DNA of 64,000 nt, taken from NCBI GenBank assembly GCA_037043455.1, contig JAWPHD010010360.1:30497-94496 (forward strand), given 5' to 3'. This DNA is from Cyrtodaria siliqua (Eukaryota; Mollusca; Bivalvia; Adapedonta; Hiatellidae). Under the pieces are notes generated by a model. That model was not told the origin of the DNA and made no database searches. It saw only the letters and a program-made list of their open reading frames with translations. How positions within the stretch are numbered: the stretch's first letter is position 1; every line of letters begins with the position of its first letter. A program made the translations under genes and the position numbers. Positions 1 to 10,879 of the stretch are shown piece after piece.

Positions 1-65
1 TTGCTTGCCAGTCTGTACAAGCGAACAGATAAATACAAAAAGAAGGAGCGAGGGTTTGACGATGT
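1..65 (+). CDS. Internal exon (5' cut by window) of unidentified probable membrane protein
   Basis: Frame 1 is open from base 1 and encodes LLASLYKR followed by a strongly basic stretch (TDKYKKKERGFDDV). It runs to a perfect GTAAGT splice donor at 66-71. The exon ends two bases into a codon (GT), and the C that opens the exon at 2189 completes a Val codon, so the two exons join in frame. A short hydrophobic end followed by a Lys/Arg cluster resembles the cytoplasmic edge of a transmembrane segment; that reading is an inference from only about 21 residues. The rest of the gene lies before the window. I do not recognise the family. Confidence 0.55.
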
Positions 66-2188
66 GTAAGTTGGGGCTAATGTTATTATAATGCAAGATA
101 TTTATGCTAGGATCTTATAGAACAGCATACTTTATAATTTCTTTCAATTATTTCATTGGTGTATATTCCTCACTGTTTTCACGGTTTCACGTCTATAGTC
201 ATTGAGATGTGTCAGAGATAAATGTTCTGTAGATCTAATTATTCGAACATTCCATTTATATATGATGAATCTGAATCTGCATTATACTCCCATCCTTCAT
301 ATAGAAGATCATAAGGAGGCACAAGTCAGGGTGTCATTAAGACATTTAAGAGATATTCTAAAGTTAAAAAAGATAAAAACGCTGTCTATGTGAATAGCAG
401 CAGAGGAGCCTATATTTTAACATGTTAAGGCTGGGGGGTCTCTGAGTGTGGGGTGGTTGGGCGGAGGGAGGGGGGCTGTTGGTGCGCCTATAAAATCCAA
501 TTCAGTTGATACCGAGTGATAGTTTTTTCCAATATTGGAGGCGGAGGGGTGGGGGCGGTTGCGTCAGTGGCTAGGTGGTTAGAATCTCTGACTTGAAATC
601 ACTTGCCCATCAGACATTTGTTCTTTGACACATTTCATTATTTATATAATTATCATATCAATGAATTGCATGATACTTATATATTTGTGTGATAAAATGT
701 TATGACACTACACTAAAAGAAGGTGAAAGAAATGTTTCATTTTAAAATGGGAACTGTATCGAGGTGGGTGGATATTTAACATATTGAGGCTCAGAATTTG
801 GAAAGGAAAATGACTATATACTGAATTGTATCTCCAAGAAAATAATCTCAACACTGTGTAATGAGAGTTTGATATATGCATATTGTCATATATTACCTCA
901 AGGTACAGACATAATAATAAACAGATAGGAAACTTGTTATCTGAACTTCTCTCAAATATTCATTGATTTTGATGAGAAAACATTAAAAAAAAAAAATGAA
1001 TAGCAAACTGGAATTATACTTATTTATCCTTCTTTTCAAAATAAATAATTTAATAAAGAGGTGTTTAAAGTTAAAAATATCATCAGTTTTGCTTTTCCCT
1101 TAAAAATCAAGGGATTGACAAATTTATCGGTTAGTGAGAAAAATACCATAATTTGAAAGAAAAATAAATTTGTTGGGTTTCTTGAATGAAATGTGTATGT
1201 CACTCTGGATATGTGTGATCATGATATATCACTTCATGATATGTGTGATCATGATATATCACTTCATATGTGTGATCATGATATATCACTTCATGATATG
1301 TGTGATCATGATATATCACTTCATTTTATGTGTGTTTAAAGTCTAGCAATATTTTGTGAAATTTCTGCATGTAAATTCGAGTTAAATTTTACAGTTTCCT
1401 ATCTTCTGTTATTAGGTCTATGCTCAAAGCTGTGCAGCCAGTGTTTGATATATGCATATTGACATATATGACCTTCCGTTGAGTGTTTGCTGGATGTCTA
1501 ACATTATATCACTTGTACATATATGTATCATTAGGTATAGGTAGTATTATATCCATTATTATAATGTATTCAAGAATATATCTACATCATATATGTTCAA
1601 CAGGGACATTCTTCTATGGAACAAAATTGTGAGAAAATATTCTTTCAAATGTTGGTAGACTGTGTGTGGACAAATTGACCAGTCAGGTCCATTGGCCACT
1701 CTGTGTACGGACAAAGCAACCATTCAAGTCCATTGGCCAGTCTTGTGTGAACAAATTCACGTCTAAAAATAAATCAGTATCTGATCAGAAACTTACTGAA
1801 AGTAAAACGTCTCAAATATAGCACTATACCTGCTACTCACCAACACTACAAACTGTTATAAACAAATAGCAGATTCAAACTAAGGTTACAATTTCTTAAC
1901 CCTGTAACCCTTCGATAACATCTTTGGGTAACGAAACTTGCATAAGAGGTTTCGATGTGGGGCATTTTTTATTTAGCTGTTATGAAGAAATATAAATGCT
2001 GGCCATATTAACAGATCGTTGTGATCTGAGCAGACGGTCTGTCCATATGTATTTACTTAGTCTGCTTAAATTTCAAAGTTTATTTTCACACGACATCACA
2101 TCATTTAATTTTGGTTGTAGCGTTAATTTTGGGCATGACTTCTTTCTATCCATTTACTGTAAACATGCCACCTGCCATGCTTTTGTAG
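66..2188. other. Intron of the + strand gene, AT-rich, no other gene seen
   Basis: This stretch lies between the first and second supported exons. It holds a G-rich patch (431-570), a tRNA-like A-box stretch (about 560-600) and a palindromic tandem repeat (1203-1324). The motif ttgatatatgcatattg occurs near 869 and again near 1446. Nothing coding was found. Confidence 0.5.
1206..1323. repeat. Four-copy palindromic tandem repeat, about 30 bp
   Basis: The unit contains gtgatcatgatatatcac, itself nearly self-complementary, followed by ttcat(g). Four copies follow one another, the third 4 bases shorter. Each can form a small hairpin. Confidence 0.85.
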
Positions 2189-2275
2189 CAATCAGGGTGA
2201 TTATTCGAATGGTTACCCAAGTTACCAAGGAGCTGCCCAAAATGGCCGCCGTGATGACAACATTCCACTTACAAG
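2189..2275 (+). CDS. Internal exon of the same unidentified protein
   Basis: The exon lies between an acceptor (ttttgtag, ending 2188) and a donor (AG|GTAAGA at 2276). It encodes a polar, Gly/Asn/Tyr-rich stretch beginning NQGDYSNGYPSYQGAAQNG and ending DDNIPLT. It enters with one base of a split Val codon and leaves with AG of a split Ser codon, which the exon at 4585 completes. The phase match on both sides is the main support. The longer ORF in another frame over 1996-2352 is a shadow. Composition suggests a disordered cytoplasmic tail. Confidence 0.6.
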
Positions 2276-4584
2276 GTAAGATAACTTTAGATAGTGACAA
2301 TGTTGGATTGTGGATATATATGCAAGGTGGTAAGGAAAATATTAAAGCATGATATGGTTTGTGTGGGTACACATATCAACTAAAACACTATAGTTGCAGA
2401 ATTGTATTGAATTTCAAAACGTTAATTTTATAAATAAACATAAATTTGTATAAATAAACATAATCTAACGATTTTTATTCAGTGTAAAACAAAGCTATGG
2501 AAGTATGTGCCTCTCTTACCTATAGTCTGATTGTCCTTACTAATTACCTCTGTCTCATGAGCTAACTCATCCGTCCGTCTTGCATTTATTGGTTCTTCTT
2601 CTATGTATTCATCAAATAGTTCCACAGCGGTAATAAAAACATAAACACCATTATTATACCCCCTCTTTTACGTGAAGTGGGGCTATATAGGAATCACGCT
2701 GTCCGTAACGTCTCCACGCGTAACACATTTTTGTTACTTGCATATCTCGAGCAGTTTTGAATGTTTTTTCCCAGATTTCATATACTCATAAAAACTGATA
2801 ACCTTATGTCCCTCTACAATATTTTAGACATTTACTGTTTCTTGATATTGCCCATTCTTGTCGGTTATATAAAAAAGTGGGATGTTCATCATCCTCGGTG
2901 ATAGTTCGTTTAATTTTTTTAAATTTGAACGATGTTTTGGAATTGTTCATTCTAAAGAACATTATCTAATACCTGAATATTAGGCTTGGACCGGGTATGA
3001 AAAAAAAATATCCATAACATCGACGATTACATGTTTACATGATTACATGAATTTCCCAACATTTCTTATTAAAGTGCAGATGATAAAGAGACACTCGTCT
3101 CCATTGGCATCAGACCCGAGACATGTGTATAACCTTTAGTCTGATTTAAATTAGAAACTATTTCCTAATGGCTGGAGAAGGTTTCTTTTATATAGTTCCA
3201 TGGCTTCCTTACTCACACTGCTCTTATCAACATTACTCCACACTTGTATCGGACATTTGATGCAGGAAACTTTGTATGTATGCTGCTTGCAGGCTTCAGA
3301 CTCTTACTACAGGCTTTATATTCTGCGCATTTTATTATTCCTCAGTAATGTAGCAACAGCTTAATAAATGAATACAAAATGAAAAATGGATATTACTTTA
3401 GACAAAAAAGACAAATAAGTTTCCTTTATGGGTGTTTCTCTACAATGACAAAAAGCTAAAAAAATATTGCGTGTGTTTTACTATATACAATGCACAGTTT
3501 TGAATTGAATTGGGTTTTACGATGCACCAGCACAAAAACGTTTAAATTAAATCCAAAATATTTTCGGATTTTGTTTTAATGCAGCGCTATACACCCACGT
3601 GATTTGTGATTGTGATACCTCACATATACACTCCTGTATAAAAAAGCCTATACAGAGGGACGGCGTGGCGCAGTCGGTAGCGCGGCGGATTTGTAACCGG
3701 AGGCCCCGGGTTCAATCCTCCGTGGTGCCCGGATTCCTATGTATCCTTCCCCTATCTCTGGGGCGGCTCTAAATAACCTATACTGTGTTGATAAGCCGTT
3801 AAACAACATTCAATTAAAAAGCCTTTACCTTGGCGTGAACATTTTTATGATATTCTCCGATTAGGATAATGAGCGGTTAATGAGTAGTACTATCTAATGA
3901 CTGTGACGTCACAGCAAGTTTATTAATAGGTATAGGGTTTCCTATGCTCAGCAGAAATTGTGCAAGTTAAAATCATTGAACATTTTTAAAAGGGCAGTTT
4001 GCACAACTTTCTAAATATGATTTGGGAATATTAAATTCACTTCTAAAGATTCCAAAAGCACACAAAGAACCATCCGCAGAAGTGAAGCTTTATTTGTGAT
4101 TTTCAAGGGGCTGAAATTGTGATTTGGAAAGAAGAAGCAATGTTTTGTAAGTTCAAAAGAGTAGAACCAACTCTTTTTTTTTTAATATAATTTTTGGTAT
4201 AATTAAATAAGTATTACTTTTCTGTGAGAGTTTCCATGAATAGTCAACCTTCAAAGAATAATATATAACATATCTCGACCTGGATGTCAGGAAATAGTAC
4301 ACAGGCCGTTACACAAAAATGCATGAATCATGAGCATTCACATATGGATGAGAAAAAGGGATATAGCTAGTGTTGTCGGAAATTTGCCAGAAATATTGTT
4401 GAAGAATATTTTGCTGACGCTTAAGAGCATCTTTGCAAATGCTGATGGAGATTCGTTATCTTTTTTTTTTTATATGAAATTGGGAATTTTAAAAAGCTTA
4501 AACTAAAAATGGTCATTCCATGTAGCTTTTACCAGTAATTAGAGAGCTGTGATTTTCAAATTCACCATTTTCATTTTCCCACAG
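2276..4584. other. Intron of the + strand gene with a SINE, no other gene
   Basis: It is AT-rich sequence with a fragment at about 2655-2720 (gaagtggggctatatag, cgctgtccgtaacgtc) that looks like part of a dispersed element, and a tRNA-derived SINE at 3657-3813. No further exon was found. Confidence 0.45.
3657..3813 (+). mobile_element. tRNA-derived SINE, full head
   Basis: The head carries a Pol III A box (TGGCGCAGTCGG, 3666-3677) and a B box (GGTTCAATCC, 3709-3718) at tRNA spacing. The tRNA-unrelated body (ctctggggcggctctaaa) and a 3' end (aagccgttaaacaacattc) run into an A-rich tail. The body recurs in reverse at 16145. Neither the acceptor nor the anticodon stem pairs properly, so it is not a working tRNA gene. 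Confidence 0.8.
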
Positions 4585-4855
4585 TGCAAACAAAGCTAGG
4601 GGTCAGTCCAAAGATGTTGCAGCGGTGAATTACGGTTATGAAGGTAGAGAACAAGAGCGTGAGACTCGTTACCATAGGGACGACCCATATCGTGGTGGTG
4701 ATCACGGGCGTGGCCAGATGTACGCCCAGCCGTACGGTGGCGAGCAACGTGATCACTCCAACTATGATCGTCCCCCGCGTTATGACGAGGCCACATCCCA
4801 TGGTTACCCCCATGATAGTGGGCATGGTGGGTATCCAAAGGCACAATATTACTAA
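4585..4855 (+). CDS. Terminal exon, Gly/Tyr/Arg/His-rich C-terminal tail
   Basis: A pyrimidine-rich acceptor (tcattttcccacag) ends at 4584. The reading continues from the previous exon as SANKARGQSKDVAAVNYGYEG and runs open to TAA at 4853-4855. The tail is low-complexity, with repeated Arg/Asp/Tyr/His/Gly clusters, a PPRYDE stretch and a terminal KAQYY. Such tails are typical of disordered cytoplasmic regions of membrane proteins and of scaffold proteins; no catalytic domain is visible. The three exons give about 140 residues of continuous reading. An internal donor-like AAG|GTAGAG at 4644 could allow an alternative ending (see 9599). The family is not recognised. Confidence 0.6.
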
Positions 4856-6031
4856 CTAGAGATATATAGCATGCATGTAAGTATATACCAGTTAATACCT
4901 GCATCCCCTCCTGTCTTACCCAGAATTCATTGCTGTGTGATTGATGTGTGATTTGTGTTATCTATTTCTTTATCATCATTGATCCCAATTTCTTTATAAT
5001 GCAAAATCACAGGTTATGTAGCCAACTTGTTAAAGGTTCTCAGTGTCAACTAAAGAATGTAAAATATTAATGCTCTAACATTTTAAGTTTTAAGTCTTTC
5101 TTATACATACATATTTAAATATAATTCACATGGAAAAAAACATACTGTCATGTCAGTCAATGCTGTTTTTATATATAAAAAATTTAAATACACGTAAATA
5201 ACATATTTTAGCCAAAGTTGCTTACCAGCTTAAGATTTTTTCCCAGTTTGATAATATTTGTACTCACAAAGATTCGAGAAGTAACAATAGCATTAACACT
5301 GGTATTAGTGGTCAGTTTACATCGTAATACTTTTCATGAAAAAAAGAGGTTTGCATTTGTAGCATAGCTTGCATAGGCCATCTCTATAAACTAGCCATTA
5401 GAATACCCAACTGATGAGTAGGGCCACAATGCATTGAAAATCCTTTAGACTTAACAGTATATTATCTGAAGTTAGAATAATGTCTTATTTTAGAATCTCC
5501 AAGCTTCACATGTTTGAATTTTTTTCATATCTGACCCGCATAGGTATCTAACATAAGTTAGATTTGCACGCATATCTTAACAAATTTAGGCTTAAATATG
5601 CATGCATATCTAACCCAAAGACCTGGATTAGGGTTAGATATGCATGCATGCCTATCTAACCCAAAGACCTGGATTAGGGTTAGATATGCATGCATGCCTA
5701 ACCCATCAGTGATATGTATGTGGGATAGTTGGTCAGAAATGTCGAAATGATCGTGTATAGGAATTCTAAAATAAAAAAATATCCTTACTTTACATAATAT
5801 ACTGTTTAAATCGTCTTGAATTTATCCTGATGAGTCATTTCTACATATGTCATTTTTATATATTTCAGTGTTTCAAAGAAATATATATTAGTATTTGAGA
5901 ATATTAAAGAAAAACAGCAATATTCTAGAAATTCTACATTTTCGCAAAATTAATATCCTAGTGTCACTAACAACTTAAATATTTAACTAATACTGTTAAT
6001 TTTCAGGTAAATCTTGTAACTATAAATAGCA
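4856..6031. other. 3' flank of the + strand gene, AT-rich, no gene seen
   Basis: It presumably includes the 3'UTR of the gene ending at 4855, though no clear AATAAA with a downstream GU-rich stretch was recognised. A short palindromic duplication sits at 5599-5703. Confidence 0.4.
5599..5703. repeat. Two-copy 50-bp palindromic tandem repeat
   Basis: Two copies of a unit built from tatctaacccaaagacctgg and attagggttagatatgcatg follow each other. Within each, tatctaaccc pairs with gggttagata, so each copy can form a stem. Confidence 0.75.
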
Positions 6032-6309
6032 CATTACGTGATCCGAGTATTACCTTTCATACCCCATCCTACCACTTCTCAAAGAAGAGAAAACTGGGTT
6101 GGCTGGGGTATGAAATAAAACATTAATTTCGGCTGAAAAGGTTTGCATATTGTAAAAATAAAACATTTAATAGGTAATTTTAAACAGATTTTTGCATTTT
6201 ATAGTAAAAAACGTTTTATACATGTTTTATTGTCGAAATATCCGTTATAAAATCCTGCTAATATAAGCTTTCCCATCTCTTAATGAAATTTAGGCGGGAC
6301 CACGTAATG
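6032..6309 (+). mobile_element. MITE-like element, copy 1
   Basis: This 278-bp element begins CATTACGTGATCC and ends GGACCACGTAATG, which are near-perfect terminal inverted repeats of about 13 bp. The reverse complement of essentially the whole element recurs at 6613-6884. It contains no ORF of note. Superfamily is not assigned. Confidence 0.8.
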
Positions 6310-6389
6310 AGCTGGGAAATTAAAGTTTAGCTTTTAGATGATTTTCATTTACCACTGCAAAGTATTCCAAATCTAACCAACCCAATATA

Positions 6390-6612
6390 TTGGGTATCCA
6401 TTCCTTGGAGAATTCCCAATCTGACCTATATTTGGTATCCATTCCTTGGAGAATTCCCAATCTAACCTATATTTGGTACCCACTTCCTTGGAGAATTCCC
6501 AATCTTACCTATATTTGGTATCCACTTCCTTGGAGAATCCCCAGTCTGACCTATATTTGGTATCCACTTCCTTGGAGAATTCCCAGTCTGACCTATATTT
6601 GGTATCCACTTC
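6390..6612. repeat. 42-bp minisatellite, left block (about 5 units)
   Basis: The unit is ttggagaattcccaatctga followed by cctatatttggtatccactt, 42 bp. It is the same array as 6885-7590, split by the MITE-like copy 2. Since 42 is a multiple of three, no stops accumulate and long artificial ORFs appear on both strands. Confidence 0.93.
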
Positions 6613-6884
6613 CATTCCGTGGTCCCGCCTTAATTCCATTAAGCGATGGGAAAGCTTAAATTAGCAGTATTTTATAACAGGTATTTCGACAAAAAACATG
6701 TTTAAAAAACATTTTTTACTGAAAAAATGCAATAACATTTTTAAAATTACCTATTAAATGTTCAAATTTTACAATATGCAAATATTTTAATCTGAAATTA
6801 AGGTTTATTTCATACTCCAGCCAATTCACTTCTTGGAGAAGGGATTGGATGGGGTATGAAAGTTAATACTCGGACCACGTAATG
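6613..6884 (-). mobile_element. MITE-like element, copy 2, inverted, inside the minisatellite
   Basis: It is the reverse-complement relative of 6032-6309, with ends CATTCCGTGGTCCCG and CTCGGACCACGTAATG. Removing it restores an intact minisatellite unit (ccacttc joined to cttggag) without missing or duplicated bases, so the insertion point is known to the base. Confidence 0.85.
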
Positions 6885-7592
6885 CTTGGAGAATTCCCAG
6901 TCTGACCTATATTTGGTATCCGCTTCCCTTGGAGAATTCCCAATCTGACCTATATTTGGTATCCACTTTCTTGTGAATTCCCAATCTGATCTATATTTAT
7001 CCACTTCCTTGGAAAATTCCCAGTCTGCCCTATATTTGGTATCCACTTCCTTGGAGAATTCCCAGTCTGACCTATATTTGGCAGCCACTTCCTTGGAGAA
7101 TTCCCAGTCTGACCTATATTTGGTATCCACTTTCTTGGAGAATTCCCAATCTTACCTATATTTGGTATCCACTTTCTTGGAAAATTCCCAATCTGACCTA
7201 TATTTGATATCCACTTCATTGGAGAATTCCCAATCTTACCTATATTTGGTATCCACTTCGTTGGAGAATTCCCAATCTGACCTATATTTGGTATCCACTT
7301 TCTTGGAGAATTCCCAATCTGACCTATATTTGGTATCCACTTTCTTGGAGAATTCCCAATCTGACCTATATTTGGTATCCACTTTCTTGGAGAATTCCCA
7401 ATCTGACCTATATTTGGTATCCACTTTCTTGGAGAATTCCCAATCTGACCTATATTTGGTATCCACTTTCTTGGAGAATTCCCAATCTGACCTATATTTG
7501 GTATCCACTTTCTTGGAGAATTCCCAATCTGACCTATATTTGGTATCCACTTTCTTGGAGAATTCCCAATCTGACCTATATTTGATATCAAC
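6885..7592. repeat. 42-bp minisatellite, right block (about 17 units)
   Basis: This is the continuation of the 6390-6612 array. Units from about 7270 to 7570 are almost identical, pointing to recent expansion. Units near 6970-7130 are more diverged and include a shortened one. Confidence 0.95.
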
Positions 7593-8062
7593 TACATCAG
7601 AGTATTCAGGTCCAAGAAATAGAAGGAATTAAAACACTATTTCAAACATATCCTCACAGTAACAGCGAAAAGCTTCAAATGATCATATAGCAAGCTTGTT
7701 TTGCTTGGGTGCAGGTGTGGTCATGGCGGAAAATAAGCTTCTTATACTTAGGCTATTATTTAGCTAAAAGTTTCCCTGCATCTGTTTTCTTTTCTATTTA
7801 TATCAATGCTTTCTGGTTACTTGGCAAATTAACATCATTTGGCACAAAACAGTGTTCATACTCACTGGACTAGTGGTGGTCTGGATCACCAATTTTATAA
7901 ACTTTCTTAATGTTGACATGGATACACTGCATTTCAGATTGACTTGTATTATAAAAATAAACTGAATATTGATTATGTGTAAATGATAGAGATAATACTT
8001 ACCATTATAAACAGTCCGTTAAATCACAGTTTGTTCAGTTATTTTAGAAATATTTTTGTTTA
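7593..8062. other. Intergenic, nothing recognised
   Basis: It is AT-rich sequence without a supported gene, RNA or repeat. Confidence 0.4.
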
Positions 8063-8224
8063 AAATTTGCCATATCAAAAAGTAAAAAAACTCATTACTC
8101 AGTGAGTAATGAAAACACTTTAATAAATATCATTTTCTTCAAAACAATGAACGCCATGTTAAAATGATATTTTAAGTGTTTGTATTACTCATTAACTAAT
8201 GAGTTTGTTCTGATTTGGCAAATT
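8063..8224. mobile_element. Foldback (long inverted repeat) element
   Basis: The arms run from aatttgccatatc at about 8064 to aatatcatttt, and back from aaaatgatatt to tttggcaaatt at about 8224, roughly 65 bp each with a loop near 30 bp. Both arms include versions of aaactcattactc and acactttaa. Arms diverge by small indels and substitutions. Confidence 0.75.
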
Positions 8225-9598
8225 GTCAAATGATTTAATAGACTGGTTATAATGATATCACTCATCACACGTCACATGAGTTTCACCAATGTGTAGTTTA
8301 AAGATCACTTGCTATCCCCTGTAAAGTTAAGTTTTCAGGATATACAGTTAGGTCATGTTCTTGCATCACAGTCAGTCCGTCGCATTTTCCGTTACTGTTT
8401 TTCTTCTGGAAATATATATATGTTATATATAAAACTTTCCATTGTCAACTTCTTTGGTGTTTTCTCGGAAACAAACATTTAAATTTGTGAAAACTCTTGT
8501 TTCCGGAGCGTTACTAGAAAACATTTCAATGTTTCTTCATGAAACTTGCTACTCATATCGATACAGTTGTCTTATGTTACCTTAGACTATATAGAACTTT
8601 TTTATGTCAGTAAATTTAGCATTTAAGTGGAAACGAGATTGTCAAAACGTGTTTTCCGGGTTGTCACTCAAACATTGTTCGCTGAATCCTATACGAAACT
8701 TGGTAACACATTAACACAGTGTCCTAGTTAAGCCTTTTACTATTTAAAACGTTTTCCAGTAATATTATTTGTCATTTAGATTTTTTGTTTGTTTCCAGGG
8801 CATTTTACTTAAACACCAATCAAGATATCGTTTATGAAAGTTGCCTCATTAACAATGTGTTGACCTAGAGTTTGTTTTTGTTTCAAGTTATAGTATTATA
8901 AATGAAGCTCTTTCTGCCCTCACATAAGAAAATAAGATTTGTGTCTAGAAGACTTCTTGTATTCCAAGTGCCTATCTCTGTAAATCTTGCTTGTAACAAA
9001 TCATATGCTTCGGTTAAAGTTTAACGTCACAATATTTTAGTTACTGCTTTAAAATATTACCGGTATATTGATATTGCAGAAACATATTATAATAAAAAGT
9101 TGATGTTGCACAAAACATATTGATAATATTTCACACTAACAATTGCCAGAAATTAAAAGTTATGAATTATTGTTTTAATAAAATTATTGTTTAAATAAAA
9201 ATTGGATAATGTATCCAAGCTGTATAATTATGCACTAGTCTAACACAAATTCTGTTTTGTTGTATAATAATAATAAAAACAAAGAAAATATATTTTACAA
9301 TAGTCGCTTTTCTTGTGGTAAAAGATAATAGAATTTGTGTTGCCATAATTAAAACAGTTTAATTAAAGGTTTGCAGCACAGATAACCCCACATTTTTTAA
9401 ATGGATGTATTAAATTTTAAATATTTATTTTTTGGACTAATAATATCAAAGTGATACAATTACTACTGGTATCCATTACATATACTTTAAAGAAATGCAT
9501 TCCATTTAAATCTTTATTATTACTTTTTTTTAAATGAAATACTTGTACATTTTAAAACATGCAATTGTTTAACAAACACTTCCATCTTATTTATTTTA
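8225..9598. other. Intergenic, no gene seen
   Basis: This long AT-rich stretch holds A/T homopolymers and no credible exon. Confidence 0.4.
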
Positions 9599-9634
9599 GC
9601 TCCTCAGCGTGGAGTTAGCACCAGTCGTTATTAA
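9599..9634 (+). CDS. Candidate alternative last exon of the same gene
   Basis: An acceptor-like sequence (cttatttattttag) ends near 9599. One frame after it reads PQRGVSTSRY and stops at TAA. If the donor-like site at 4644 inside the 4585-4855 exon were used, its leftover G would join CT here to make Ala, giving an in-frame ending AVNYGYEAPQRGVSTSRY. Splice-site resemblance and frame compatibility are the only evidence; a random acceptor is quite possible. The start is uncertain by a base or two. Confidence 0.22.
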   Translation, partial: APQRGVSTSRY

Positions 9635-9639
9635 AATGG

Positions 9640-10095
9640 ACCAATCATAGTACAGCTAATTGTTCACCAGCTGACTGGAATCAGCCAATCGTGTATCAAG
9701 TGCAATATCAGGGTACAGCAGACGACAAATTGGAAGGAATAGGAACTGCCAAAAACAGACATGGAAGCCAAAACTTTTTGTTTTTATTGTTTAAACAATT
9801 ATGCCTTATTTCATTGTTTTTAAATTTTATGATTCCAAATGTTTTTTAAATTAATAACTGATTTTTATCAAATGTTCCATATATAACCAATACTTCAGAG
9901 ATGAATAGAGTACCATTCCATAATGTAAGGCTCATCAGTAGCTACTCTGAATTTGTTCTACCCCGACCCTTCATACACCTGTTGATGGGGAGATAAAACG
10001 GGTCGTCAAAAGACGGCTCAAAAAAAAAAAAAAAGAAGAAAAAAGGAGAATTTTGTTTTACATTATACATAGCTTCTCAAGTTAACTTGATAACG
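9640..10095. other. Intergenic, no gene seen
   Basis: It would be 3'UTR if the candidate exon at 9599 is real. An A-rich run (10021-10045) ends a probable retroposon fragment. Confidence 0.35.
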
Positions 10096-10097
10096 TA

Positions 10098-10270
10098 GCG
10101 CCGTGGTGTAATGGTTAGAATCATGGCTTAATAACCCAGGGATTGTGCTTACAATCCAAGCCAGGACCAAATTTGGGTTAATTATCAAAATATTTAAAAA
10201 GTATTTCCTGCCTTACCAGTCCTTCAGATGAGACTTTAAACTGAGGTCTGCCCACTAAAATACCCAATGC
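10098..10270 (+). mobile_element. tRNA-derived SINE, degraded
   Basis: The A-box-like GTGGTGTAATGGTTAG and a degenerate B-box-like stretch (tgtgcttacaatcc) lie at about tRNA spacing. The body follows with cagatgagactttaaactg. The head is too diverged for a tRNA gene. Confidence 0.5.
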
Positions 10271-10639
10271 AATATATCAAGGATATAAACGCTTATACGT
10301 ACGAATTTAACTCGAGTTAACCATCAAGAAGGCCCGGAGGGTAAATTTGGGTCTCAACACTGATACCAGGGTTGTACCATAGTTGCTGTAGCGCTGTATG
10401 AAACATTTGGCCAATCAATGCCAATGTTACTAAAACTATCTCTCACTTTCGATTGGATGAATTTATACATGGGAGGATCAATAAGTAACGGAACAGCTAC
10501 TCTGCACTTGGGTTTCAAGTCAACACGGCCGTTCAGAAGCATGCTTAAAGGGACATCAGTTTCTTCTCATCTAACTCAAAAGTCCCATACAACTAGACGT
10601 TTAATATTCATATAAAATCACTTCCATTTTATGAAATTT

Positions 10640-10870
10640 TCAGAGTAGCTATTGATGATGCTTTAACTTTTGTTGTTAGTTATTGGCCTATGATATATTT
10701 TGTATATAGAGATTGAAATGTTAAATGTTAATCTATTACTTTTCCTCGCATAAAAAACTTCCTTTTTCTGAAATTTTCAGGGTAGTTATTGATGATGCTT
10801 TACATTTTTAATCATTGGCCTATAATATATTGTATATACAGATTGAAATGTTTAAATGTTCATCCATTTT
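10640..10870. repeat. Direct duplication of about 95 bp
   Basis: The stretch starting cagagtagctattgatgatg and ending gattgaaatgtt near 10725 recurs from about 10779 as cagggtagttattgatgatg. Divergence is roughly 10-15% with small indels. Confidence 0.75.
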
Positions 10871-10879
10871 TCTCGCATA

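Noticed and set aside
1996..2352. 118-codon + strand ORF
   Set aside because: It overlaps the 2189-2275 exon in another frame. The exon frame is supported by phase with both neighbours; this ORF has no family resemblance.
3657..3730. A possible tRNA-Thr (TGT) gene
   Set aside because: The A and B boxes are good, but the acceptor and anticodon stems do not pair, and a SINE body shared with 16145 follows. It is a tRNA-derived retroposon.
4571..4904. - strand and alternate-frame ORFs over the terminal exon of the first gene
   Set aside because: They are shadows of the 4585-4855 exon, which joins in phase with two upstream exons.
5599..5703. Telomere-like TTAGGG motif
   Set aside because: There is a single ttagggttag per unit inside a palindromic duplication, with no tandem TTAGGG run.
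6390..7632. ORFs of up to 219 codons on both strands in the 42-bp minisatellite
   Set aside because: They are the same effect of a period divisible by three. Opposite-strand ORFs of equal length over the same repeat cannot all be genes.
10354..10615. Short overlapping ORFs on both strands
   Set aside because: They have no splice context, no recognisable motif and a composition like the surrounding intergenic DNA.
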